Shown piece by piece: positions 1-8,408 of a DNA stretch of 64,000 nucleotides; the stretch's first letter is position 1, and each line of letters opens with the position of its first letter. Source of the stretch: JAAEPI01 sp965212145 (GTDB lineage: Bacteria > Bacteroidota > Bacteroidia > Cytophagales > Cyclobacteriaceae); contig CBDBUY010000005.1 of NCBI GenBank assembly GCA_965212145.1, positions 310,001 through 374,000 of the forward strand, written 5' to 3'. The notes below the pieces were generated by a model. The model had not been told where the DNA came from, ran no database searches, and saw nothing but the letters and a program-made list of their open reading frames with translations. The position numbers and the translations under genes were made by a program.

Positions 1-1
1 C

Positions 2-1024
2 CAGAATGGAACGTTAGGTGGGCCTGCGGATCACAATATCGATTGGGTGGATGGTACAGTAGGGGTCTGGATCAATTACTACACGGATTTCTACAACAAT
101 GATGTGAACAATATAATCGATCCCCTTAACGCTAGGAATAGAGTGGATCCTTCAACCAGAGCTACTCTTTATGGCATTTCTGACGCGCCAGCGACACGGG
201 TTGCTGGACAGTTTGTTCCGTATGAAATGGATACGAATCCAGAGGATTTTGGAAATGGATTCGATGCGATTTCACTTGAGTCACCGGACTTCTTGATTCC
301 TGATGCGGGTTTCACTGTAGATATTGGAGATACAGATGTGCTGTCAGGAGATGTGAGGTTTATATCACAAGTTGATCGAACAGATGACGTGGAGTTGCTA
401 TTCTTCGTTGCTGTTGTGGAGAAACGTATTCCAGCGAATTCTTCTATCGAAATGGATGGAATAGATGACCCTGACAGTGAATACACGGCTGATTCAGATA
501 CTGCGTATCACGTTCTACGGAAGTTATTGCCAGGTCCGTCGGGCTGGTATTATAAAGGACCACTTACTGCAGGACAAGATGTGTTTGGAACGCTTGATTT
601 TAGTTATGATTGGACAATCTCTGGAATTTATAATGAGGACGAAATGAGGGTAATTGCCTTCGTTCAGTATTATAATGATTCTCAGAAGGGCAACTCAGTT
701 GAGCAATCGAACTTCATTGATCTTGCCGGTAAAACGAATGTAGAAGTGGGGATCGAAGAACAACTGGCGAAGCACGGTTACGAGATTTATCCTAACCCAT
801 CTAATGAGGTCTTGAACCTTGAACTCAAGGACATTCCTAACGAAGATGTGTACTACAAAGTCTCCGATCAATCGGGAAGAGAGGTTATCAGAGGTGTCGT
901 ACATAGAGGATCTAAATCTTCCGTACCCATAGACACGAGCGACTTACCGTCTGGATTGTATATCCTGCAGCTACATTCTGAGGAAAGGAATTACAGACCT
1001 AGAAAGGTCATAGTGAATCACTAA
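2..1024 (+). CDS. T9SS-sorted secreted protein, Omp28/thioredoxin-fold-like (5' partial)
   Basis: The reading frame is open from the left edge, so the N-terminus (signal peptide and probably a CxxC-type thioredoxin start) lies outside the window; an internal GTG at 47 is not a convincing start. The visible N-terminal part, with the pattern INYYTDF...R..LYGISDAPATRVAGQ, resembles the thioredoxin-like core of Omp28-related outer membrane proteins (inference, moderate). The last about 75 residues form a T9SS type A sorting domain starting at IYPNPSNEVLNLEL and ending in RPRKVIVNH, which marks export across the outer membrane and surface attachment or release. A strong terminator follows directly. 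Confidence 0.75.
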   Translation, partial: QNGTLGGPADHNIDWVDGTVGVWINYYTDFYNNDVNNIIDPLNARNRVDPSTRATLYGISDAPATRVAGQFVPYEMDTNPEDFGNGFDAISLESPDFLIPDAGFTVDIGDTDVLSGDVRFISQVDRTDDVELLFFVAVVEKRIPANSSIEMDGIDDPDSEYTADSDTAYHVLRKLLPGPSGWYYKGPLTAGQDVFGTLDFSYDWTISGIYNEDEMRVIAFVQYYNDSQKGNSVEQSNFIDLAGKTNVEVGIEEQLAKHGYEIYPNPSNEVLNLELKDIPNEDVYYKVSDQSGREVIRGVVHRGSKSSVPIDTSDLPSGLYILQLHSEERNYRPRKVIVNH

Positions 1025-1037
1025 GAAATGTCAACAA

Positions 1038-1071
1038 ACAAAAAAGGCTACCAATCGGTAGCCTTTTTTGT
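1038..1071. terminator. Bidirectional rho-independent terminator
   Basis: A perfect 15-bp stem (1038-1052 with 1057-1071, loop AATC) has GGCTACC at its core, flanked by A6 on one side and T6 on the other. It can therefore stop transcription from the T9SS gene on the left and from pfkA arriving from the right. Confidence 0.93.
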
Positions 1072-1090
1072 TTTGAATGAACTCTAGTTG

Positions 1091-2062
1091 TTAACTATTC
1101 AACACACCAACTAAGTGCAGTAAATCATCACGCAGGGGTTTGTCCTTAGTGATGGCATCCTCTAATGAATGATATACTAGCTGGTTGTCAATGACTCCCA
1201 CCATATGAGCACTCTTTCCATTTATTAATCCTTCTACAGCATGCATACCCAATCTGGAAGCCAGTATTCGGTCTCGCGAAGTAGGGGAGCCGCCCCTTTG
1301 TAAGTGACCTAGGGTTGAAACCCTGATATCCAAAAATGGTAATTTCTTTTTCACTTTAGCGGCTACAGTATGTGCATCTCCTTGTTCGTCACCCTCTGCA
1401 ACTATGACGATTGCCGAAGTTTTCTTTTTATCCCTGCCTGTTTCCAGAGTGGTTATCACATCGTCTATTCCTGTATTAGTCTCCGGAACCATAACCAATT
1501 CAGCCCCACCACCTATTCCACAGTGTAGGGCAATGTATCCGGTCTTGCGACCCATCACCTCGACGAAGAACACCCGATCATGACTATTGGCCGTATCTCG
1601 TATGTTGTCAATGGCATGGAGTGCCGTATTAACGGCAGTATCGAAACCTATTGTGTAGTCAGTTCCATAGAGGTCGTTATCGATAGTGCCGGGAATGCCA
1701 ATCATTGGCATTCCGAATTCTTCGTGAAATATCTTAGCACCAGTGAAGGTTCCGTCACCGCCAATGGCGACAATACCTTCAATTTTTTTCTCCTTCAGTT
1801 TGTCAAAAGCACGTTTTCGTCCTTCCTTGGTCCTGAATTCTTCACTTCTCGCGGATTTCAAAATAGTACCGCCTCTTTGAAGAATGTTACTGACGGAATA
1901 AGAATTCATTGGGAATAAATCGCCCTCTATTAGGCCATTGTAGCCATATCTGATTCCATATACGTCCAATCCGTTGTAGAGAGCCGTTCTCACGACTGAC
2001 CGAACACAGGCATTCATGCCGGGTGCGTCTCCACCACTTGTAAATACTGCTATCCTTTTCAT
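1091..2062 (-). CDS. pfkA: 6-phosphofructokinase
   Basis: ATP-dependent phosphorylation of fructose 6-phosphate, the committed step of glycolysis, in the cytoplasm. The 323-residue length is standard for the bacterial PfkA tetramer subunit. Visible motifs are the N-terminal ATP-binding TSGGDAPGMN (residues 8-17), GGDGTF (101-106), the catalytic loop PGTIDNDLYGTD with the Asp base near 128, and the substrate/effector loop TLGHLQRGGSPT. The start MKRIAVFTSGG is canonical. It has its own strong Bacteroidota promoter about 20-50 bp upstream and ends at a shared terminator, so it is monocistronic. Confidence 0.97.
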   Translation of the reverse strand: MKRIAVFTSGGDAPGMNACVRSVVRTALYNGLDVYGIRYGYNGLIEGDLFPMNSYSVSNILQRGGTILKSARSEEFRTKEGRKRAFDKLKEKKIEGIVAIGGDGTFTGAKIFHEEFGMPMIGIPGTIDNDLYGTDYTIGFDTAVNTALHAIDNIRDTANSHDRVFFVEVMGRKTGYIALHCGIGGGAELVMVPETNTGIDDVITTLETGRDKKKTSAIVIVAEGDEQGDAHTVAAKVKKKLPFLDIRVSTLGHLQRGGSPTSRDRILASRLGMHAVEGLINGKSAHMVGVIDNQLVYHSLEDAITKDKPLRDDLLHLVGVLNS

Positions 2063-2081
2063 TAGCTGATCATTAAGTGTT

Positions 2082-2111
2082 CAAAAATAGATGCATTTGG
2101 AACCTCACAAA
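2082..2111 (-). promoter_or_regulatory. pfkA promoter, Bacteroidota type
   Basis: On the minus strand a TTTG (2108-2111) is followed after 18 bp by TATTTTTG (2082-2089), matching the Bacteroidota -33 TTTG / -7 TAnnTTTG consensus exactly. The predicted transcription start near 2076 leaves a leader of about 15 nt before the pfkA ATG. Confidence 0.8.
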
Positions 2112-2192
2112 AAGTTCAATAACTATTTGTGAGCTCATGTTCTATCGAATACGATTTCGGGGAGAGAATAATTTACTACAGAGAAGAAATTC

Positions 2193-3662
2193 TCAATAAT
2201 AATCTCGAATTGTCTCAAGAAGCTTCTGCATTTCTTCTTTTACCTCACTTGTAGGTCTGACGAAATTATTGTTCATAAAAGAAAAGGCCAGAAGCCTTCC
2301 TGAGTTGGTTTGCATATATCCACTCAAGCAATGGTTATTGGAGAGGGTTCCTGTTTTAGCGATTATATAAGGCTGAATTGGAAGGTTGGGATTTTCTGGG
2401 TCTGCTCGATTTGGGTACCAATCTTTTATCGTTCCTGAGATACCACCCTGCGCAAATAAGTTGTGAATGCGTGCCCAACCAAATTCTTCATAAAGTCTAT
2501 TCAACAAACGAACGTTATCAATGGGGCGGATCAGGTTATACCGCGAAAGCCCCGAGCCGTCTACCCATTTTGGTTCGATATCCTGAAACCAAGTTTCAAC
2601 CACATGGTCTCTGAAATCGTCGGTATTGGTGAAGCCATTTTTTAAAGCCGCCATTATTAAAAGCTGTTCTGCGAGAAAATTATCACTCTCTTGCATCATT
2701 CGCCTGAGAACCGTATCGACTGGTTGGGAATAGAGAGTGTCATATTTCCTAGTTCTGGATTCACCTGAAAGGAGGACTTTTCCGGTTGCTTCTTTTATCA
2801 GATTTAAAGCCAAAGACTTGCTGTACCTGAACGGTACATTTTTCTCAAAACTCCAATTTGGATAGCGAATTTCTGCCTTGAAAAAATTGTATTGAGGAGC
2901 TCGAGAAATAGTATTAGATCGTCCGTTGTAGGTCCGTTGGATTTCTACCAAATCATTGAACAGGGCGGGTGTTGCCTGTACGTTCGGACGATCATAATTA
3001 AATTGAACAATGTTTCCGTAAACGGGCATCCAACTAACTTCTGGCATGTACCCAGATCCGTAATCATCCCACATCCACCCGTTTCCAAATGGATTGAGTT
3101 GATCATCAGGCCATTCCACAACGATGGTTTTTGAGGTCGTAGCTATGAGATCACGAATTGGCTGCTTAGAAAATTCAGGATGCAAGAATGAAGGGTCTCC
3201 GATCGGTTTCAAGTAGAGGGTATCTGGAGTATCAACATAGAGAATGCCAGGAAGCAATTCATCGAAACTTTTCAATACCGTGTAAAGGGTGAACGTCTTG
3301 ACATTTGACGCGGGAATGAAGTACTTTTCGGCATCAACATTTACCAGGATTTGTTTTGTTCTGACATCCAGAAGGCTGAAACCCGTAAAGTGTTCAGAAA
3401 AAATTTCAGACTTACTTAGGAATGACGATACGTTGCGTTGAAGGCTCGAATTAGGCCTGTCGAATCCGTCTTGAGATGAGGAATTGTTCTGAATAATTCT
3501 TTGATTGTCATCCTTTTTCGATTCCTCCTTTGCTTCAGTAATTTCTTCAGATTTGGATGAATCCAAAGCCTGATCTTGATTGGTGAGTTGTATGGTTTTA
3601 CATCCGGCTAAGAGAAAGCAAAAGCATAGGTAAATCAAGATTATTCTTGGTTGTATTCTCAT
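2193..3662 (-). CDS. dacB: D-alanyl-D-alanine carboxypeptidase/endopeptidase, PBP4 type (lipoprotein)
   Basis: Serine DD-peptidase of the S13/PBP4 family that trims or cleaves peptidoglycan peptide crosslinks in the periplasm. With the start at 3662 the 489-residue protein begins with a lipoprotein signal (about 20 residues, lipobox LLAGC); the longer frame to 3689 would bury this signal and is rejected. A Ser/Glu/Lys-rich linker follows. Active-site motifs are in the right order: SNVK (nucleophile Ser near 119), ESDN (326-328 SDN) and KTGTL (436-438 KTG), with the large insertion between motifs 1 and 2 typical of PBP4. The lipid anchor is unusual for Escherichia coli PBP4 but common in this phylum. 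Confidence 0.92.
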   Translation of the reverse strand: MRIQPRIILIYLCFCFLLAGCKTIQLTNQDQALDSSKSEEITEAKEESKKDDNQRIIQNNSSSQDGFDRPNSSLQRNVSSFLSKSEIFSEHFTGFSLLDVRTKQILVNVDAEKYFIPASNVKTFTLYTVLKSFDELLPGILYVDTPDTLYLKPIGDPSFLHPEFSKQPIRDLIATTSKTIVVEWPDDQLNPFGNGWMWDDYGSGYMPEVSWMPVYGNIVQFNYDRPNVQATPALFNDLVEIQRTYNGRSNTISRAPQYNFFKAEIRYPNWSFEKNVPFRYSKSLALNLIKEATGKVLLSGESRTRKYDTLYSQPVDTVLRRMMQESDNFLAEQLLIMAALKNGFTNTDDFRDHVVETWFQDIEPKWVDGSGLSRYNLIRPIDNVRLLNRLYEEFGWARIHNLFAQGGISGTIKDWYPNRADPENPNLPIQPYIIAKTGTLSNNHCLSGYMQTNSGRLLAFSFMNNNFVRPTSEVKEEMQKLLETIRDYY

Positions 3663-3809
3663 TGCCCGTTTCGTGAATTCATCAGACACAAATATTTAGA
3701 CCTCAAAGGGAGTGTGCAATGGTTTGGGGTATTTTTTTTGTAATAGTTTTATGGTTATTTTGGGCTTCTATTTATCATCCAACTTTATAAAATCCTATAA
3801 TCTAACCAG

Positions 3810-5096
3810 ATGAGTATTCTTGATTTAATCACGCTGTTGATCTTTCTGGCGGCCATTTTCACTCTGATTAATATCTCAGTTCTGAAGCTGCCTTCGACGA
3901 TTGGTCTCATGACCATTGCCTTGATCATGTCGTTTTGTATTCTGGCTTCAGGGCTCTTTTTCCCGAATTTGTATAACGCTGCTGAGCACATTGTTAAGGA
4001 ATTCGATTTTCAGGAGGTCCTGATGAACGTTATGCTGAATTTCTTACTCTTTGCGGGGGCCTTGTCGGTTGATTTGGGAAAATTAATGGAAGAGAAGCTG
4101 CCAATTTTGGTTTTGGCAACTGTAGGAACATTATTGTCTACGTTCATCGTGGCATTATTGATCTATTACATTTTCCCTTTAGTGGGAGTAGAAATCGAGC
4201 TTATTTATTGTCTTCTTTTTGGGGCATTGATTTCGCCAACAGATCCGATAGCAGTACTTGCTCTAACGAAACAATTTGGGCTATCTAAGAAATTAGAAAT
4301 CAAAATTGCAGGGGAGTCATTATTTAATGATGGAGTAGGGGTTGTTGTATTCTTGACAATTCTACAAATAGCCATGGCTCAAAATGGAGTGGTGGAGCAT
4401 GGTGGTGGACATGGTGGTGGAGAGATCACTGTCGGAAGTGTAGCAATATTATTTGGAAGAGAAGTTTTCGGAGGAATCTTGCTAGGATCTCTTTTCGGAT
4501 ACCTTGGCTTTAAGTTGCTCAACTTTATAGACAATGATCATGTAGAGCTAGAGGTACTTGTAACGCTTACTTTAGTCATGGTTGGTGGAAGACTGGCAGA
4601 AATGACTCATGTTTCTGGTCCATTGGGAATGGTGGTTATGGGACTGTTCATCGGAAATCAAGGTAGAGATGAGGAACTAGCCAATGCTACTGGAGAATAC
4701 GTTTACAAATTTTGGCACCTATTAGATGAAGCATTGAATGCTATTCTATTCATACTGGTGGGGCTGGAAATACTGGTAATTGCTGAAACGTTTACATTGA
4801 ATAGTTTGCTCGTAGGAGGAGTCGGAATATTAATTGTGCTCACAGCAAGATTCCTTGGAGTAAGTATCCCGATTGGAATCATGTCAAGGTTTAGGGAATT
4901 TGAACCTGGGACGATCAAGATATTGTGGTGGGGAGGTTTGCGCGGAGGTATCTCGGTGGCTTTGGCTCTCTCTCTACAGAATTTTGAATGGATTTCAGAA
5001 GAGGTAAGACAGACCATTTTATTTACGACATACACGGTTGTTGTATTCTCGATTTTAGTCCAAGGACTAACTATCGAAAAAATGATGAAAAAATAG
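3810..5096 (+). CDS. Na+/H+ antiporter, CPA1/NhaP family
   Basis: Inner-membrane cation/proton exchanger of 428 residues with about 12 hydrophobic segments. The CPA1 core signature is visible: GALISPTDPIAVLAL (the unwound helix with Thr-Asp-Pro) followed by AGESLFNDGVGVVVFL (the ND ion-binding pair), and a basic motif in GLRGGISVALALSL near the C-terminus. A His/Gly-rich cytosolic or external loop lies around residues 192-205 (EHGGGHGGGE). The family exports Na+ or K+ in exchange for H+ and supports pH and salt homeostasis. It lacks the long C-terminal tail of eukaryotic relatives. It is followed after 65 bp by the GPP34 gene. Confidence 0.92.
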   Translation: MSILDLITLLIFLAAIFTLINISVLKLPSTIGLMTIALIMSFCILASGLFFPNLYNAAEHIVKEFDFQEVLMNVMLNFLLFAGALSVDLGKLMEEKLPILVLATVGTLLSTFIVALLIYYIFPLVGVEIELIYCLLFGALISPTDPIAVLALTKQFGLSKKLEIKIAGESLFNDGVGVVVFLTILQIAMAQNGVVEHGGGHGGGEITVGSVAILFGREVFGGILLGSLFGYLGFKLLNFIDNDHVELEVLVTLTLVMVGGRLAEMTHVSGPLGMVVMGLFIGNQGRDEELANATGEYVYKFWHLLDEALNAILFILVGLEILVIAETFTLNSLLVGGVGILIVLTARFLGVSIPIGIMSRFREFEPGTIKILWWGGLRGGISVALALSLQNFEWISEEVRQTILFTTYTVVVFSILVQGLTIEKMMKK

Positions 5097-5161
5097 TTGC
5101 TTACCTTCGCGTTTGTTTTTTTGTAAATTGCATATTCGCGGAACACCTATTAACATAAGCT

Positions 5162-5791
5162 ATGAAACTTAGTATTGCAGAAGGCCTTTATTTGATTGCG
5201 TTAGATGATGAAGAGGGAAGATTATTGGCAGCAGCTGAGAAATCGATAACCCCAGGTTTGCTTAGTGCAGCCGTTTTGGAACTATATGTTCAGAAAAAAA
5301 TCAAATTAAGTGGTGGACATATCGAAGTTGTTGACAGTTCTGGAACCGGTAACGGAATCCTAGATCAGATTTTACATAAGCTTCAGTCGGGAATTGAACT
5401 AGTGGAAGCCGTCAAGAATCTTGAGCATCACTTCAAAGATCTGATGGTGGATTTGAATCAGCTGTTAGCGCAGAGAGGAATTCTTCAGAAAGAAGAAACC
5501 AAGCTTCTTTGGATTCCGCTTTCTGAGCGGATGGATAATGCCAATTATGCGTTTGAAGAAGAAATTAGAAACAATCTAAAGGCGATGGTATTCAAGAGTG
5601 CTAAGCCTACGCCATCTTTTGCTATTCTAATGTCTCTGATTTACGATTGTAATATTTTGGAGGAGGTATTCCCGGATCGTGATGACCTGGTAGATGCTGT
5701 GAAGGTTGCTAAAGACATGCCTTCTTCTCCGGTGTTGGATGAAGAATTGTCTAATGCTCTTAAGACTTTGAAAGGATACTTCGGAAAGTAA
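5162..5791 (+). CDS. GPP34 (GOLPH3/Vps74-like) family protein
   Basis: A 209-residue, mainly helical cytosolic protein starting MKLSIAEGLYLIALDDEEGR, with the GPP34 pattern of an opening L.L.EE..LLALD-like strand, GLLSAAVLELYVQKKIKL, and a C-terminal region with YDCNILEEVF.DRDD. In eukaryotes GOLPH3 binds phosphatidylinositol 4-phosphate at the Golgi; in bacteria the role is unknown and may involve membrane or glycosyltransferase association (inference). It is likely transcribed with or just after the antiporter and ends at a terminator. Confidence 0.8.
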   Translation: MKLSIAEGLYLIALDDEEGRLLAAAEKSITPGLLSAAVLELYVQKKIKLSGGHIEVVDSSGTGNGILDQILHKLQSGIELVEAVKNLEHHFKDLMVDLNQLLAQRGILQKEETKLLWIPLSERMDNANYAFEEEIRNNLKAMVFKSAKPTPSFAILMSLIYDCNILEEVFPDRDDLVDAVKVAKDMPSSPVLDEELSNALKTLKGYFGK

Positions 5792-5814
5792 TTCGTGGTA
5801 TGAATATGAAAGAG

Positions 5815-5843
5815 AAAAGCCTCGTAAGAGGCTTTTTTTATTC
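5815..5843. terminator. Bidirectional rho-independent terminator
   Basis: Stem AAAAGCCTC (5815-5823) pairs with GAGGCTTTT (5828-5836) around a GTAA loop, followed by a T run. It separates the GPP34 gene from the convergent lipoprotein gene, whose last codons it touches. Confidence 0.85.
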
Positions 5844-6266
5844 GTCGGTTTTGGCGTTGAGACTGTCTAATTCTAGTCTCTCCAATTCTTGCTCTTCTTC
5901 CAACAGATGTTTCTTGAGTAGTTCGTCAAAGTCAGCTTGTACCTGGCTTTCTGATTCTCTCGAGATTTTGGCCAGGTATTTAATTTGTAAATCACTCATT
6001 GCCTTCAAGTAAGCAATGACAGTGTCTTCTTTTTCCATTAAGACATTTCCACGAAAAGCCATGAAACCAAATCCTTCATGAGGGTTGTTGTTGTCTCGTT
6101 CTAGCATTAAGTATTCTACACCATCAACGGTCACCTTGGTAAAGTGAGAATCCTCAAAGTTGTCCTGTAGTACTCTAGGACGGAATTCCTCACCCTCGTT
6201 TAAGTCTCGGTTCTTACATGATGCGAGAATTATTAAGCCGAGTAATATGATTTTTCCGGTTTTCAT
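5838..6266 (-). CDS. Small lipoprotein of unknown function
   Basis: 142 residues: a lipoprotein signal (MKTGKIILLGLIILASC, lipobox ILASC), a central beta-like part with VTVDGVEYLMLERDNNNPHEGFGFMAFRGN, and a charged helical C-terminus (about residues 85-140) likely to form a coiled coil. No family recognised. Its ATG overlaps the stop codon of the upstream potassium channel by 4 bp, so the two are translationally coupled and may act together at the envelope (inference). Confidence 0.8.
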   Translation of the reverse strand: MKTGKIILLGLIILASCKNRDLNEGEEFRPRVLQDNFEDSHFTKVTVDGVEYLMLERDNNNPHEGFGFMAFRGNVLMEKEDTVIAYLKAMSDLQIKYLAKISRESESQVQADFDELLKKHLLEEEQELERLELDSLNAKTDE

Positions 6267-7351
6267 GATGCTCGATTGGCAATATATCCTTCCTCAACCC
6301 CGAAAAGCTTAGTGAGTAGCTTAAACGCTTTTCCATTTAAGATCACAACCAAGTAATCTCCCGGAGCTATTTTCAATTCGCCATGCGGGTTTTTAATCAG
6401 TTTGCGGATGCCGTTTTTGTCTCTTTTGGTAATTCCTATTAATACCGTGTTATATCGCTTCTTCATTTCGAAAAAAGCTTCCTGATATGAATGACCGACG
6501 AGTGGATTTGCTTTGGTTACCAAAAATTGCTTGATATCGTAATCTCCATCACTTTTTGCGTAAGACATGATGGATTCACTGTACATCGCCACATCTGGTT
6601 CGAAAATGTATGAAGCAAGCAATTTGGAGCTGATTTCGAACTTGGAGATCGTGTTGATTACGCCAGCGTTGATGAAGGTCTGCTTGAGGTCTCCGTTATC
6701 GAGGGTGACCACAAAATCTACGTTTGGATAGACTTTCTTCACATTCAGGATATAGACTAGTTTGTCCGTATCATTCCCATGATTTACGAAAACAATGGAC
6801 GATTCACGAATGTTGGCTTTGTCCAACATGTCGTAATTATCAAAATCTGAGTACAAAGTGAAGATAGTTCCAGACTGCTCAGGATATCTTTCCATGATGC
6901 TATCAATGTCAGCCTTGTTGTCCACTACCACGGCAATTTTCTTGTTGACCCCTGTCAACTGATCAATGACCAGTTTGCTGAAATCATTCCAGCCAATGAT
7001 GACGGCATGGTCTCTATAGTTGGTGCCATTTGCACCTAATTTTCTGTTTTCTTTAATAGTCGTCATAATCATCGTGAATTGACCGACGAGCAGGCCATAA
7101 AAGACTAAGCTCGACAATATAAAAATATAACCAATAGCTCGACCATATAGGGTCGCTGGGAAGATGTCGCCATAACCAACCGTAGTTAAGGTGACTAATG
7201 AGTACCAAATCGCATTCTGGTAATTATTCAGTGCAGATTGGCTGCTATCCTTCTCTACATAGATCAGCAGCGAGACCAATACCATGTAAATCAGGATTCC
7301 GATAAAGTAGGTCAGGGCTACTCTCTGGGTCTTGTTTTTAGGTCCGATCAT
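6263..7351 (-). CDS. Two-TM potassium channel with RCK (TrkA-N/TrkA-C) domain
   Basis: 362 residues. TM1 (about 11-33), pore helix and selectivity filter TTVGYGDIFP (TVGYGD at 57-62), TM2 (about 72-95), then a cytosolic RCK domain beginning HAVIIGWNDFSKLVIDQL with a Rossmann-like core, and a C-terminal TrkA-C-like part (FLVTKANPLVGHSYQEAF onward). This is the MthK/Kch architecture of ligand-gated K+ channels. The first glycines of the nucleotide motif read GWNDFS rather than GxGxxG, so NAD binding is uncertain. Coupled by a 4-bp overlap to the lipoprotein gene. Confidence 0.92.
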   Translation of the reverse strand: MIGPKNKTQRVALTYFIGILIYMVLVSLLIYVEKDSSQSALNNYQNAIWYSLVTLTTVGYGDIFPATLYGRAIGYIFILSSLVFYGLLVGQFTMIMTTIKENRKLGANGTNYRDHAVIIGWNDFSKLVIDQLTGVNKKIAVVVDNKADIDSIMERYPEQSGTIFTLYSDFDNYDMLDKANIRESSIVFVNHGNDTDKLVYILNVKKVYPNVDFVVTLDNGDLKQTFINAGVINTISKFEISSKLLASYIFEPDVAMYSESIMSYAKSDGDYDIKQFLVTKANPLVGHSYQEAFFEMKKRYNTVLIGITKRDKNGIRKLIKNPHGELKIAPGDYLVVILNGKAFKLLTKLFGVEEGYIANRAS

Positions 7352-7401
7352 CTAGGTTGGGTAATAATGTCGAAGATAATTGAAACTTTTTAATAGGTGA
7401 A

Positions 7402-8208
7402 TCAACCGCCAAAGTCTTTGAGCTTGATCTGAGTAAGTTTTCTTTTGGTATCCAGTGGAAAGTCACCCTTCATCATCCAGTCATAAAAGCTTGGCTCGTC
7501 ACGAAGTACCTGGGTTACGGGTTTTCCTCGATGTTTTCCAAAATTGAATACTTCCACTCCATCTTTTTGAATAATCCTACCGGCCAGGTCAACCATTCGA
7601 TTTTGTGAAAGTCGATCGATGGATTTAATGTCGTTCTCGATCTGCCCTAGTTTTTTTCCAAGCGAATCAAGAACCTCCATGCCATCGTACCTCTCAATCT
7701 GAGATAATAAGACCTCATAAGTTGCTTTGGTGTCAGCCATCGCACTGTGTGCATTTTCGAGATCTTTTCCACAGTAAAATTTGTAAGCTGCTGTGAGGTT
7801 ACGTTTTTCCATCAGATGAAAAATCTTTTGGGCATCAACGATTTTTCGGTTGTCCACATTAAATTCCACGTCACATCTAAGAAATTCTTCGACTAGCATC
7901 GGTAGGTCAAAATGTACCACATTGAAACCGGCTAAATCACAACCTTCGAGCCAGTCAGCGAGAGATTTGGCTACCTGACGAAAGGTAGGTTCATTTTCAA
8001 CGTCCTTGTCGTAAATCCCGTGTATCAGACTCACCTCCGTAGGAATGGGAATGGTTGGATTCAACCGCCTGTCTTTTTCATCCACGGATCCATCGGGATT
8101 TATCTTGATCATAGCGATTTCAACAATCCGGTCATTGGAAATGCTAGTTCCAGTTGTTTCTAAATCGAAAACTACCAGTGGATTTTTCAGGTTAAGGCTA
8201 AAGGACAT
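7402..8208 (-). CDS. 3'-5' exonuclease, DnaQ-like (DEDDh), with DUF3820-like C-terminus
   Basis: 268 residues. The exonuclease fold carries all DEDDh residues: D15 and E17 in VVFDLETTG, D101 in NVVHFDLPML, H154 and D159 in HSAMADTKATYEVL. This fits an epsilon-like proofreading or RNase T-like 3'-5' exonuclease. The tail from about residue 215 (VFNFGKHRGKPVTQVL...FYDWMMKGDFP) matches the short Gly-Lys-His-rich module often fused to such exonucleases in Bacteroidota. No polymerase gene is adjacent; it stands alone between the channel and dnaB. Confidence 0.9.
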   Translation of the reverse strand: MSFSLNLKNPLVVFDLETTGTSISNDRIVEIAMIKINPDGSVDEKDRRLNPTIPIPTEVSLIHGIYDKDVENEPTFRQVAKSLADWLEGCDLAGFNVVHFDLPMLVEEFLRCDVEFNVDNRKIVDAQKIFHLMEKRNLTAAYKFYCGKDLENAHSAMADTKATYEVLLSQIERYDGMEVLDSLGKKLGQIENDIKSIDRLSQNRMVDLAGRIIQKDGVEVFNFGKHRGKPVTQVLRDEPSFYDWMMKGDFPLDTKRKLTQIKLKDFGG

Positions 8209-8352
8209 CTATTCTAATTTTCTCAAATTTTGCCATTGGTTTTATGGCGATTGGCACTTCAAAGATAGGTTAGCGGGTTCTAACGAGTATGTGAATTGAG
8301 CTGTTGATAATTATGTGTAGAAGTTGTCCGTTACTAAATTAAGAAAGCAGTC

Positions 8353-8381
8353 TTCGGGCGATGCGGACTTGCGTAATTTTG
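8353..8381 (+). promoter_or_regulatory. Candidate dnaB promoter
   Basis: TAATTTTG at 8374-8381 matches the Bacteroidota -7 element; a weak -33 (TTCG at 8353-8356) lies 17 bp upstream. The predicted start near 8388 is about 20 nt before the dnaB ATG. The rest of the 200-bp gap shows nothing recognisable. Confidence 0.5.
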
Positions 8382-8408
8382 GTTTATCAAAAGATAAAAA
8401 TCTGATCA

